A stretch of 64,000 nucleotides of DNA from an uncultured Clostridia bacterium (GTDB lineage: Bacteria > Bacillota > Clostridia > Christensenellales > Aristaeellaceae), in contig CAKUFG010000008.1 of NCBI GenBank assembly GCA_934647235.1, positions 1 to 64,000 of the forward strand, written 5' to 3'. Under the pieces are notes generated by a model that saw nothing but the letters and a program-made list of their open reading frames with translations, ran no database searches and was not told the origin of the DNA. How positions within the stretch are numbered: the stretch's first letter is position 1; every line of letters begins with the position of its first letter. A program made the translations under genes and the position numbers. Below are positions 1 through 7,911 of this stretch, in pieces.

Positions 1-210
1 AATGAGTCTCGGCCTTTTTCATGCCGCTCCGCACTCTGAAATGCTCCGTTTCAGAGTGCACCCGTTTTTGCACCCCCTGCCGTTTTCATTTCAGAGTGCA
101 AGCGAAAATGCCCATTTTGAAACGAAAATGCACCAAATCAGCTTGCGCTTTGAAATGTATCCCAAAAAAGAAAAAGCCTGAAAATCCCAATAAATAAGGA
201 CTTTTCGGGC
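1..210. repeat. Intergenic stretch with an 11-bp hairpin and a third copy of its arm
   Basis: No gene is visible here. Positions 31-41 (GCACTCTGAAA) pair perfectly with 49-59 (TTTCAGAGTGC) around a 7-nt loop. The right arm recurs directly at 89-100. A short T run at 65-69 follows the hairpin on the plus strand, so it could end transcription of a plus-strand gene lying left of the window. Confidence 0.5.
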
Positions 211-250
211 AAAAATGAGGACGCAGACATTGTATCAATATCTGCGTCCT
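211..250 (-). terminator. Intrinsic terminator of ssrA
   Basis: A perfect 10-bp stem (218-227 with 241-250) with a 13-nt loop is followed on the minus strand by CATTTTT. It starts 5 nt past the tmRNA CCA end, so it most likely terminates the smpB-ssrA transcript. Confidence 0.8.
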
Positions 251-254
251 TTGT

Positions 255-602
255 TGGTGGAGGCGAGGGGAATCGAACCCCTGTCCGAAGACCGAATTAC
301 AGGATTTTCTCCGAGCGCAGAACGCATTTTGAATTTCCCTTGCCCCAGCGCCTACGAACGGGCTATGGGGCTTGGTAGCTTCATTTTACCGGCCTCGCCG
401 CAAAGCTTAGGCGGGCCTGTTCCTCACATCAATGACGCTGCTTGCCAAAGCCGTGAGCGCTTTGGGGCAACGCGCAGCCATTAGGCCGCGAAAGCGTAAC
501 TGTTATTGTCAGTTAATTTTAATTTCCCCGTTTTTACGAGGCCAGGGTCCTCGGCTCGCTTATCCTGTCCTTCGCAATCCCCGTCGAAACCAGAACGCCC
601 CC
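255..602 (-). ncRNA. ssrA: Transfer-messenger RNA (tmRNA)
   Basis: This is a one-piece tmRNA of 348 nt that rescues stalled ribosomes together with SmpB. The 3' end is a tRNA-like T arm (GGTTCGATTCCCC) followed by CGCCTCCACCA. The 5' end GGGGGCG pairs with CGCCTCC to make the seven-base-pair acceptor stem, with one G-U pair. The message part ends in a TAA at 483-481 and reads DNNSYAFAA, so the tag including the charged alanine is probably A-DNNSYAFAA; the exact resume codon (GAC) is inferred from the preceding TAACT. The 5' end is only 3 nt after the smpB stop codon, so it is probably cut from a joint transcript. Confidence 0.95.
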
Positions 603-605
603 GCG

Positions 606-1076
606 TTACTCCGCGCGCTGATTGCGCACGGCGCGCGCGGCCTCCATCTTGGCTGCCTGATCCGCCGCGGCTGCGCGCTTATCGTGCAGCTGCTTGCCCA
701 CGCACACGCCCAGCTCCAGCTTGACGCGGCCGTCCTTCAGGTACAGCTGCAGCGGGATGAGCGTGTAGCCCTTGCGCTGCACCAGCTGCTGCAGCTTGCG
801 GATCTCGGCCTTGTGCAGCAGCAGCTTTTTGGGCCGCATGGGATCGGTATTGAAGATGTTGCCCTGCTCATAGGGGCTGATGTGCATGCTTTCCACCAGC
901 ACCTCGCCATCCTTGACGTGGGCGAAGCTCTCCTTCAGGTTCACATGCCCCTGGCGGATGGATTTTACCTCCGTGCCGTGCAGGGCGAGGCCGCATTCAT
1001 AGGTTTCCTCTATGAAATAGTCGTGCCGCGCGCGGCGGTTGCTTGCTACGGGATGTACGCCCTTTTGCCGGGCCAT
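606..1076 (-). CDS. smpB: SsrA-binding protein SmpB
   Basis: This 156-residue protein is the tmRNA-binding partner needed for trans-translation. It has the family pattern: an N-terminal segment with N-R-R-A-R-H-D-Y, the block GTEVKSIRQGHVNLKESF, and a basic C-terminal tail (DKRAAAADQ...RAVRNQRAE) that enters the ribosomal A site. Its length is normal for the family. The start at 1076 is chosen over a longer reading because AAAGGAG lies 8 nt upstream and homology begins there. It directly precedes ssrA on the same strand. Confidence 0.97.
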   Translation of the reverse strand: MARQKGVHPVASNRRARHDYFIEETYECGLALHGTEVKSIRQGHVNLKESFAHVKDGEVLVESMHISPYEQGNIFNTDPMRPKKLLLHKAEIRKLQQLVQRKGYTLIPLQLYLKDGRVKLELGVCVGKQLHDKRAAAADQAAKMEAARAVRNQRAE

Positions 1077-1106
1077 GCGCGTCACTCCTTTCCATAGTGG
1101 TATTCT

Positions 1107-1135
1107 ATTATAGCATATCGCGCGGTAATCCGCAA
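1107..1135 (-). promoter_or_regulatory. Sigma-A promoter of smpB-ssrA
   Basis: On the minus strand TTGCGG (1135-1130) and TATAAT (1112-1107) are separated by 17 bp. The -10 box lies about 30 nt upstream of the smpB start. Confidence 0.75.
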
Positions 1136-1179
1136 TATGCAATGCGCGGCCAGCGGGACATCCGCCAACGTGCAGTGCT

Positions 1180-1749
1180 TTAAGCAGTGCTGATGGCAGG
1201 AGCAAGCAGGATATACTTAAAATACTGGGTCAATGCCGTCTCATCGCAGCACAGCTGCTCAATATAAGCGCGATATTTCTGCTGCAGGGCATTGTAAGCC
1301 TCAGAATCGTCAGAATATCCAAGAAGCAGCAGGCGGGATACAGGATTATCGGGCTCCAGCTGCACAGACAAGCGCAGCATTCGCATGCCTTCGTCTGCCG
1401 GGGCAATGCCGTTTGGCAACGCATGAGCGTCAAACAGATACCGGGAGGGTGGGGCTGCCAGCATATACCCCGCAAAGCAAAGATAGTGACTGTCTTCAGA
1501 AAAGTGCGTCTGACCGTATCTGATTCCCTCGTACAGTATTTCTTTTATGCGATCGCAGGACATCGTTTCAGTTGGCATGCAGCAATTCCACAGGGAGAGG
1601 ATATACCAGCATTCCCCGATGAGCCGGACAAGAAGATTAGAGCGATCCTTTTGCTCCTGCCACGCATGGTAAAGATACGATACAGCGTCGTTCCATTTTT
1701 CGCACTTTTCAAGCTGATAGAGGCCGTCGATAGAACAAAACATCCACAT
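1180..1749 (-). CDS. Hypothetical protein, helical and Trp/Cys-rich
   Basis: This 189-residue protein is not recognised. It has a pattern of amphipathic helices (GLYQLEKCEKWNDAVSYLYH, then ADEGMRMLRLSVQLEPDNPVSRLLLLGY) that resembles tetratricopeptide-like repeats, and no signal peptide. The start at 1749 (MWMF) is preferred because AGGGGG lies just upstream on the minus strand; the open frame continues to 1848. It sits between smpB and a sulfatase and lacks an obvious operon partner. A small immunity or scaffold protein is possible but unproven. Confidence 0.6.
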   Translation of the reverse strand: MWMFCSIDGLYQLEKCEKWNDAVSYLYHAWQEQKDRSNLLVRLIGECWYILSLWNCCMPTETMSCDRIKEILYEGIRYGQTHFSEDSHYLCFAGYMLAAPPSRYLFDAHALPNGIAPADEGMRMLRLSVQLEPDNPVSRLLLLGYSDDSEAYNALQQKYRAYIEQLCCDETALTQYFKYILLAPAISTA

Positions 1750-1756
1750 ACACCCC

Positions 1757-1972
1757 CTATCGTCTTTCAGCCTGTGCATCAACTGCGGCTGATATTTTTT
1801 TTGTAAACACAATCGGCTGATTATTGAAGCGGCAATGCCGCCAATCATGCTGGAGTAAGAAATAGAAGCCCGAGAGCAGAAGCGGAATCTCTTCTGAGCC
1901 CTTGCTTCCGGTTTTAAGTTGGCAGAAAGGCCTCATAATAAAACCAGCATTTTTCAATTCTTTTGCAATCAA
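1757..1972 (-). pseudogene. Possible fragment of a HEAT-repeat-like protein
   Basis: A 71-residue frame starts at a TTG (1972) after GGGGTG. Its first 40 residues (IAKELKNAGF ... EEIPLLLSGFYFLLQHDW) resemble the opening helices of HEAT-repeat proteins that start with an I-A-E-E-L-K-x-A-G-F pattern. The rest looks out of frame or random, and it ends 7 nt before the start of the next gene. It could be a decayed gene or a short upstream open frame. Confidence 0.3.
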
Positions 1973-2038
1973 TGCACCCCGTCTTGTTTATGCCAAGATG
2001 ATGCATACACATCCCACTGGCTATAGCAGCAGGCCGGT

Positions 2039-3610
2039 TTATTCGTCCGGGTGGCGGGTATCGTCGTCATAGGTGCGCAGATAGTCGATCATCTGCTGCA
2101 TGGAGGTAAAGCGCAGGTTGCCGCCGCTCACCTTAAAGCGCTGCGGATGGTTCATCGGCAGGCCGTTGACGAAATCCAGCTGGCGCGGCTCATACTCCTC
2201 GTTTTCGCGCTGGCGCGTATAGCCGCGATAGCGCCAGTTGGGCGCGGCGGCGTCGCTGCGCCAGGGGCGGCAATCCCAATAATAGCCCCGGAAGGGATCG
2301 CGGTCGCGGCACATGCGGTCCAGCAGCGCGTCATGCAGGCGATTGCGCGCCGCGCAGACCTCCGGATCGGTTGAGTTGATCAGATTATGCAGCTCATAGG
2401 GGTCGCTTTGCAGGTCGTACAGCTCGTCGTCGCTCATCAGGTTAACCGACAGCTTCCATCTGTCGTCCGTCACGGCGCGCAGCGGCTGGAAGCCGCCGTA
2501 ATGGTCGTGATCCTGCTCGAAGCGCGAGAACTCGATAAACGTATACGCTGCGGCGGGCGCGGAGAGATCGCGCGCCGTCTGCAGGATGCTCTCGCCCTGC
2601 AGCACCTTGGGAACCGGCAGGCCGAAGTATTCCAGAATCGTCGGGCAGCAGCTGATATGCGATACCGGGCCGCGATCATACACGCCCTGCGCGCCGCCGG
2701 GCAGGCGGATGATGAAGGGCACGCGCGCCACATCGTCATAGGCCGCCGGGCCCTTGGCAAACAGGCTGTGGCTTTGCAGCAGGTCGCCATGGTCGGAGGT
2801 GTACATGATGGCCGCATCCTGCGGGGCGGCCTGGGCCACGCGGCCGATCAGGCTGTCCACATAGGAGTTGCAGCCAAAGAAATACTGCTGCCTGATCTTC
2901 AGCCCGTCGCGGTCCGGCTGCGGACGCTCGGCGGCCCAGATCTTCTGATACCCCGGCTTGCCCTCCAGCGTGTCCCACACCGCCGGATTCTTGGGGAATT
3001 CGTAATCCCGGTACATTTCATCATAGGGCGGCGGGCAGAGGAAGGGGAAGTGCGGCTCGTCAAAGGAAACGACCAAAAAGTAATCCTCATCCTGATAGCG
3101 CTGCATAAAGTCCAGCGCCCGCGCGGCCACGCGCGCGCCATACGTAAAGCCCTCGTCCAGGTGCTCAAACTGCATGCACTGCGTCACGCGGCTTTTAATG
3201 CGCTCGTCCTCGGTCAGCTCCTCCAGATACCGGCGCATATCGTACCAATAGTCCTCATCCCAGCCATCCGGGCAGAAGCCGTTGCCAAAATAATCGGTGC
3301 CGTCCAGGTGCCATTTGCCGATATAGGCGCAATGCACCCCCTGATCGTGCAGCCGCTGACCGATGGTTTTCACATTATCCCCCAGCGCCATGCCGTTGCC
3401 CCACGAGCCGTTGCACGCGGGGTACAGGCCCGTAAACAGCGCGCTGCGCGCCGGGCCGCACACGGGCTGCACCGTATAGGCGCGCTCATAGCGCACGCCC
3501 TGGGCTGCCAGCGCGTCGATGCAGGGTGTCTGCAGGCCGGTGTTTTTATAGCAGTTTACCATATCGTAGCGCTGGGTGTCGGTCATGATGAAAACCATTT
3601 GCCGCTTCAT
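2039..3610 (-). CDS. Sulfatase of the alkaline phosphatase superfamily (S1 type)
   Basis: This 523-residue enzyme hydrolyses sulfate esters, probably from sugars. The signature C-x-P-x-R is at Cys51 (CGPARSALFTG), the residue converted to formylglycine, so in an anaerobe it needs a radical-SAM maturase, which is not in the window. Metal and substrate motifs GKWHLDG, SDHGDLLQSH and FAKGP are present. There is no signal peptide, so the enzyme is predicted to be cytoplasmic. AGGAGG stands upstream of the start at 3610, and the start is 2 nt after the stop of the AAA ATPase gene, implying coupled translation. Confidence 0.93.
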   Translation of the reverse strand: MKRQMVFIMTDTQRYDMVNCYKNTGLQTPCIDALAAQGVRYERAYTVQPVCGPARSALFTGLYPACNGSWGNGMALGDNVKTIGQRLHDQGVHCAYIGKWHLDGTDYFGNGFCPDGWDEDYWYDMRRYLEELTEDERIKSRVTQCMQFEHLDEGFTYGARVAARALDFMQRYQDEDYFLVVSFDEPHFPFLCPPPYDEMYRDYEFPKNPAVWDTLEGKPGYQKIWAAERPQPDRDGLKIRQQYFFGCNSYVDSLIGRVAQAAPQDAAIMYTSDHGDLLQSHSLFAKGPAAYDDVARVPFIIRLPGGAQGVYDRGPVSHISCCPTILEYFGLPVPKVLQGESILQTARDLSAPAAAYTFIEFSRFEQDHDHYGGFQPLRAVTDDRWKLSVNLMSDDELYDLQSDPYELHNLINSTDPEVCAARNRLHDALLDRMCRDRDPFRGYYWDCRPWRSDAAAPNWRYRGYTRQRENEEYEPRQLDFVNGLPMNHPQRFKVSGGNLRFTSMQQMIDYLRTYDDDTRHPDE

Positions 3611-3612
3611 GA

Positions 3613-4716
3613 TTATTTTTCCTCCTGTGATGCAGTCTCGGGGGGAGTATTTTCATTTGCAGAGGGCGCAGCCTGCGGCTTTTCGCCGGTGATATCCTCC
3701 GCCGTCAGGCACATAAGCATTTCGCGGGTGATTTCGCCCTCGGTTTCGCCCAGGCGATCCGCCTGGCGGGCGATGGCGGTTTCAAACAGGTTGCGCACGC
3801 CGCGGCCATTGCCAAAGCCCTTTACGTCCGCCGTGCTTTCGCGGTCGATCACCTGGCGCAGGGCGCAGCGGGCCTGGGGATCCAGCGTGTAGCCCTTGCT
3901 TTCGCAGCGCATATCGAACATGGCCATCAGCTCATCCAGCGTGTAATCGGGGAAGTCGATAAAGCGGTTGAAGCGGGATTCCAGGCCGGGGTTGCTGTGC
4001 AGGAATTTCTTCATCGGCTCGATATACCCGGCCACGATCACCACCAGGTCGTCGCGGTGATCCTCCATGGCCTTGAGCAGCGTATCCACGGCCTCGGTGC
4101 CATAGTCGTTCTCGCCGCGGTTGGTCAGGGCGTAGGCCTCGTCGATAAACAGCACGCCGCCCATGGCTTTATTGATGACCTCTTTGGTCTTGATGGCGGT
4201 CTGGCCGACATAACCGGCGACCAGATCGCCGCGATCCACCTCGACCAGCTGGCCCTTGCTGAGGATGCCCAGCGAGTGGAAGATGCGCGACATCAGCCGG
4301 GCGATCATGGTTTTGCCCGTGCCGGGGTTGCCGGAAAACACCATATGCAGCGACAGGTCGCTCTGGGGCAGGCCATGCTCCTTGCGCAGCTTGGCAATTT
4401 CAATCCAGTGCACCAGCTGATCTACCTGTTCCTTCACGGTGGTCAGGCCGATATAGCCGTTGAGCTCCTTCATCAGGTCGTCCATGGACTCCTTGGGCGT
4501 TTCCTCGGCCTTTGCGGTGGTATTGGGCTTGCCGTCGCCCGTGGACGCCGCGGTGGCGGCGGGCTTGGCCGGCGCGTCCGGCTGCTTGGGCGCGGGCGCA
4601 TCGGGCTGCGCGTCGGGATAAAAATCGTTATACACCGAGCGCAGGTTGCGCTTGGCCATGGACTGGATGATTTCGTTTTGCAAGCGGATGATTTCGTCCT
4701 TACGGCTGGTATCCAT
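3613..4716 (-). CDS. AAA ATPase of the CbxX/CfxQ (SpoVK-like) family
   Basis: This 367-residue protein has a low-complexity Pro/Ala linker at about residues 34-70, then a single AAA module. Walker A (SGNPGTGKT) and Walker B (VLFIDEAYAL) are intact, and an Arg-finger region (NPGLESRFNRFIDF) follows. Relatives include RuBisCO activase CbxX and the sporulation protein SpoVK, which remodel other proteins. The start at 4716 is favoured because AGAGGTG precedes it; a TTG 18 nt further up also opens the frame. Its only tight neighbour is the sulfatase, whose start lies 2 nt downstream; the substrate is unknown. Confidence 0.88.
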   Translation of the reverse strand: MDTSRKDEIIRLQNEIIQSMAKRNLRSVYNDFYPDAQPDAPAPKQPDAPAKPAATAASTGDGKPNTTAKAEETPKESMDDLMKELNGYIGLTTVKEQVDQLVHWIEIAKLRKEHGLPQSDLSLHMVFSGNPGTGKTMIARLMSRIFHSLGILSKGQLVEVDRGDLVAGYVGQTAIKTKEVINKAMGGVLFIDEAYALTNRGENDYGTEAVDTLLKAMEDHRDDLVVIVAGYIEPMKKFLHSNPGLESRFNRFIDFPDYTLDELMAMFDMRCESKGYTLDPQARCALRQVIDRESTADVKGFGNGRGVRNLFETAIARQADRLGETEGEITREMLMCLTAEDITGEKPQAAPSANENTPPETASQEEK

Positions 4717-5490
4717 GCTGCACCTCTTTGGCAAGATTGGGGGGACGGGGAGGGACGGGGGATACGGTACTTTCTTGAGTCAAGAAAGTACCAAAGAACC
4801 AGTTTTGGCATAAAAGTCAATTGGATGAAAACAGGGAGTGGCCCTGGCCACCTGCCGCCCCCCCGTGGCAGGGAAAAACTTGAACCGCCCGGTCTGGAGC
4901 AAGCTCCGCCCGTGCGCTTCTGCCTTTTTTCCCTATGGTCTGGCTTCGCCAGCCCGCGCCGATTAAAATCGGCGTGCCACGGGGGCGCATGGTTGGGTGC
5001 GGAAATCATGCGCAGCGATTAGCAGTAGTTGGAAAGCGTACTTAAAAAGGCTTCTCCTTGAGGAGAGGCTCCGCCGCAGGCGGTGGTGAGGTGTAGGCTG
5101 CGCAGCAGCCGTTAGTAAAACTATATAGAGATAACGCCGCAGCGGCGGCTACACCTCATCAGTCAGGACAAGCCTGACAGCTTCTCCTCAAGGAGAAGCC
5201 TTTTGGTGGCCGTTCTATCTTAATATTCGCCGCCCGCCGCGCCCATTTTTCGCCCCCAACCAATGCCCCCGTGGCACGCTGATCGCAGATCAGCGCAGGG
5301 CGTGCGCAGCACGACCGAAGGGGAAATATTCAAGGGGACGGATGGCGCTTGCGCCGATCCGGACACGCGAATTTTCCCTGCCACGGGGCACAAAACAGCA
5401 GTGCCGCCTTCCAGTTTTATCAACTTGACTTTTGCGTCACAACGCAGCCTTCTTTGATTCTTTCTTGGGCTCCAAGAAAGAATCGTACTC
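4717..5490. repeat. Large composite inverted repeat region (modules A-C-B-C'-A')
   Basis: No gene is supported in these 774 bases. Module A (27-bp palindrome at 4766-4792) is followed by module C (about 4838-5032, containing GGCGTGCCACGGGGG), then module B (about 5046-5206, with matching ends GGCTTCTCCTTGAGGAG and CTCCTCAAGGAGAAGCC). Then module C in reverse (about 5222-5400) and module A in reverse (palindrome 5456-5484) follow. The arrangement is symmetrical about B. Related modules recur in other gaps of the window. Confidence 0.8.
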
Positions 5491-5491
5491 C

Positions 5492-6430
5492 TTACTCGTC
5501 GTCCAGGGGAACGGACGCATCCTGCACGTGCGTCTCGTTTTCCGCCACGCCCAGGAATTCCTCGTTCACGTCGGAATCATCCTCCGGCTCGGCAATTGTC
5601 TCCGACGGGGTGCGCTTGCCGCCCAGAATGCGGGTAATGTCCGTCAGCGGGTAGTCCTTCAGCTCGCTGCTGTCGCCGTTGGTAATGCGCACGCGCACCG
5701 TCTCGCGCAGCACGTTGATCTCCTGCACCGTGCCTACGCCGTCGGGCGTGCCCACCTCGCGGCCAGGGCGCGGCATGCGCTTGCGCGTGGCCTCGTAGTG
5801 ATCCTGCTCGTACTTGAGGCAGCACATCAGGCGGCCGCATACGCCGGAAATCTTGGTGGGGTTGAGCGATAGATTCTGCTCCTTGGCCATCTTGATGGAC
5901 ACAGGCTGGAAATCGCCCATGAACTGCGCGCAGCATACCGGGCGGCCGCACAGACCCAGGCCGCCCATCATCTTGGCTTCGTCGCGCACGCCGATTTGCT
6001 TCAGCTCAATGCGCGTCTTGAATACCGAGGCCAGATCCTTCACCAGCGCGCGGAAATCCACGCGGCCGTTGGCCGTAAAGTAAAACAGGATTTTGCTGTT
6101 GTCAAAGGTGTATTCCACGCTGACCAGCTTCATTTCTAGCTTGTGGTCGGCGATCTTGCGCAGGCAGATATCATACGCCTCGCGCTCGCGGCGCTGGTTG
6201 TCGCGCTGATGGCGCTCATCCTCCACCGTGGCGATGCGGATGATGGGCTTGAGCGGCTGCACCACCTCGGCGTCGGCTACCTCGCGCACGCCGGTAACGA
6301 CCTCGCCGTACTCCACGCCGCGCACGGTTTCAACAATGACCGCGTCGCCTGCCGTGGGCCACAGCTGGCCGGGGGAAAAATAATACAGTTTGCCTGCGTT
6401 GCGAAAACGCACGCCTACGATGGTTGCCAT
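5492..6430 (-). CDS. ricT: PSP1-domain protein RicT (YaaT)
   Basis: This 312-residue protein belongs to the PSP1 family. In Bacillus subtilis RicT joins RicA and RicF in the Y-complex, which carries iron-sulfur clusters and steers RNase Y maturation of mRNAs. The cysteine pattern (GLGLCGRPVCCAQF then GVCGRLMCCLKYE) is complete. An acidic tail follows after about residue 275. It overlaps the end of holB by 16 bp, matching the conserved yaaQ-holB-yaaT order of Firmicutes. RicA and RicF are not in the window. Confidence 0.95.
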   Translation of the reverse strand: MATIVGVRFRNAGKLYYFSPGQLWPTAGDAVIVETVRGVEYGEVVTGVREVADAEVVQPLKPIIRIATVEDERHQRDNQRREREAYDICLRKIADHKLEMKLVSVEYTFDNSKILFYFTANGRVDFRALVKDLASVFKTRIELKQIGVRDEAKMMGGLGLCGRPVCCAQFMGDFQPVSIKMAKEQNLSLNPTKISGVCGRLMCCLKYEQDHYEATRKRMPRPGREVGTPDGVGTVQEINVLRETVRVRITNGDSSELKDYPLTDITRILGGKRTPSETIAEPEDDSDVNEEFLGVAENETHVQDASVPLDDE

Positions 6431-7407
6431 GGAACAATTTCCTCCGATATGATAAATAGTAGATTTTCAGCAATCGCGGGCCAGGATACGTTGGCGGCGC
6501 GCTGCTTGCGCGCCTCCAGTACGGCCGAAAGCACGCGCTCTATGCGCTCCGGGGCGGCATGCTCCCACCATTCCTGGCAGGCAGCTTCCCGCGCGCGCTG
6601 GGGCAATTCGCCCGCGCGCATGGTGTACAGCAGATATTCCCGCGCCTTCTGGGATAAAAGCGATAGCAGCTCGTCCGCGTCGTCCTTTTTGTCCTTCAGC
6701 AAAAACGACAGCAGCGGCACGTCCCGCGCCCCGCGTACGGAAAAGAACGTGCGCTCGCACAGCTCGTGCAGGGCAAAGAAGGATGGGTTCTGCAGCATAT
6801 CCAGCGCCGCGCCCAGGCTGCCGCCGCACAGCGCGGCAATCTCGCGCGCCTTGCCGGCGTCGGCCTGTCTGGCCAGCAGCTCGGCCTCCAGCCGCTCCTG
6901 CGGCCAGGGGGGCATGCGTACCACGCGGCAGCGCGAGCGCACGGTGGGCAGGATGCCCGTTTCGCCCGAAGCCGTAAGGATAAAGTGCGTTTCGCCGTCC
7001 GGCTCCTCCAGGGATTTCAGCAGCGCGTTCTGCGCCTGCACGGTCATGCGCTGGGCGTTTTCCAGCAGGATCACGCGCCGGCCCTCCAGCGCGTGGAAGG
7101 ACAGCGCGCGCAGCACCTCGCGCAGATGATCCACCTTGATGGTGCGGTCCTTATCCGTGCAGGAGGGCATCAGAAGGTCCGGATGCGTGCCCGCCAGCAC
7201 GCGGCGGCAGCCCTTGCACTGCATGCAGGGGCGCTGCCCCTCGCCCACGCACAAAAGGGCGCAGGCAAACAGCCGGGCAAGCGTGCGCTTTCCGGTACCG
7301 GCGATGCCGGTGATCAGCACGGCGTGCGGCGCGCGGCCGCCCAGCACATCCTGAACCAGGGCGCGGGGCGCTTCGCCCAGCGAAGAAAAGCTGTCAAGGG
7401 TGATCAA
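6415..7407 (-). CDS. holB: DNA polymerase III delta' subunit
   Basis: This 330-residue clamp-loader subunit has a P-loop-like ITGIAGTGKRTLA, a zinc module (CMQCKGC after an earlier Cys), NALLKSLEEP and the SRC motif (TVRSRCR) typical of delta' and gamma/tau. It helps load the sliding clamp at the replication fork. The start is a TTG at 7407 with AAAGGAA upstream. It lies between darA and ricT with short gaps or overlap, so the three are likely one transcript. Confidence 0.95.
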   Translation of the reverse strand: MITLDSFSSLGEAPRALVQDVLGGRAPHAVLITGIAGTGKRTLARLFACALLCVGEGQRPCMQCKGCRRVLAGTHPDLLMPSCTDKDRTIKVDHLREVLRALSFHALEGRRVILLENAQRMTVQAQNALLKSLEEPDGETHFILTASGETGILPTVRSRCRVVRMPPWPQERLEAELLARQADAGKAREIAALCGGSLGAALDMLQNPSFFALHELCERTFFSVRGARDVPLLSFLLKDKKDDADELLSLLSQKAREYLLYTMRAGELPQRAREAACQEWWEHAAPERIERVLSAVLEARKQRAANVSWPAIAENLLFIISEEIVPWQPS

Positions 7408-7428
7408 GCGCAGCGGTTCCTTTCGGGC

Positions 7429-7758
7429 TTAGAATTTGGCAAACTGCTCCACATTGAGCACAAACACCGTGGCCCCGCCGACAGTGACCTCAATGGGCAT
7501 ATGGGTGTACATGCCGGCCGCGCCGCCTGCGGTGATGGGCGAGGTGGCCATCTGACGGCGGCTCTTGCACAGCTTTTCGATGATGTGCAGGCAGCCCTCA
7601 AAGCGGTCGTCGTCCACGCCGACCAGCAGCGTGGTGTTGCCCGCCCGCAGGAAGCCGCCGGTGGTGGCCAGCTTGGTCACGCCGTAGCCGTCGTTCATCA
7701 ATGCCGAAACCAGGCGAGAGGCATCCTCATCCTGCACGATAGCGATGATCAATTTCAT
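7429..7758 (-). CDS. darA: Cyclic-di-AMP receptor, PII-like (DarA/PstA, YaaQ)
   Basis: This 109-residue protein is a PII-like trimeric receptor for cyclic di-AMP. It begins MKLIIAIVQDEDASRLVSAL, and the conserved TKLATTGGFLRAGNTTLLVGVDD and the C-terminal VTVGGATVFVLNVEQFAKF match the family over its full length. The start at 7758 follows GAGGAGG; the open frame extends 21 codons further without a better site. It is first in an operon with holB and ricT, as in many Firmicutes. Confidence 0.95.
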   Translation of the reverse strand: MKLIIAIVQDEDASRLVSALMNDGYGVTKLATTGGFLRAGNTTLLVGVDDDRFEGCLHIIEKLCKSRRQMATSPITAGGAAGMYTHMPIEVTVGGATVFVLNVEQFAKF

Positions 7759-7826
7759 GGTATAGTGCCTCCTCTGAATGGATATTTGTATAGAAAACGC
7801 GCAATCGCGCTTCTTTACCACTTCCT

Positions 7827-7855
7827 ATTATATCATCATGCGCGCCGGATGGCAA
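7827..7855 (-). promoter_or_regulatory. Sigma-A promoter of darA-holB-ricT
   Basis: On the minus strand TTGCCA (7855-7850) and TATAAT (7832-7827) are 17 bp apart, placing the start of transcription about 60 nt upstream of darA. Confidence 0.75.
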
Positions 7856-7860
7856 GCGGC

Positions 7861-7911
7861 GGCTTTTAGCGAATGCAAATGAAAAGGGCTTTTAGCGAAT
7901 GCAAATGAAAA
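7861..7911. repeat. Two tandem 26-bp repeats
   Basis: The unit beginning GGCTTTTAGCGAATGCAAAT occurs twice in direct succession with a 26-bp period. It lies just upstream of the darA promoter and outside any gene. Confidence 0.75.

Noticed and set aside
215..484. 89-residue frame at the left end
   Set aside because: It is the complement of the tmRNA gene and its terminator.
4766..4792. Module A hairpin as an intrinsic terminator
   Set aside because: No T run follows it on either strand in most copies; AAAGAA follows instead.
4473..5009. Minus-strand frame joining the repeat region to the AAA ATPase gene
   Set aside because: Its first half is repeat sequence and its second half is out of frame with the ATPase.
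5046..5206. CRISPR-like repeat array
   Set aside because: The repeats are inverted, nested and occur once per gap; there are no regular spacers and no cas genes.
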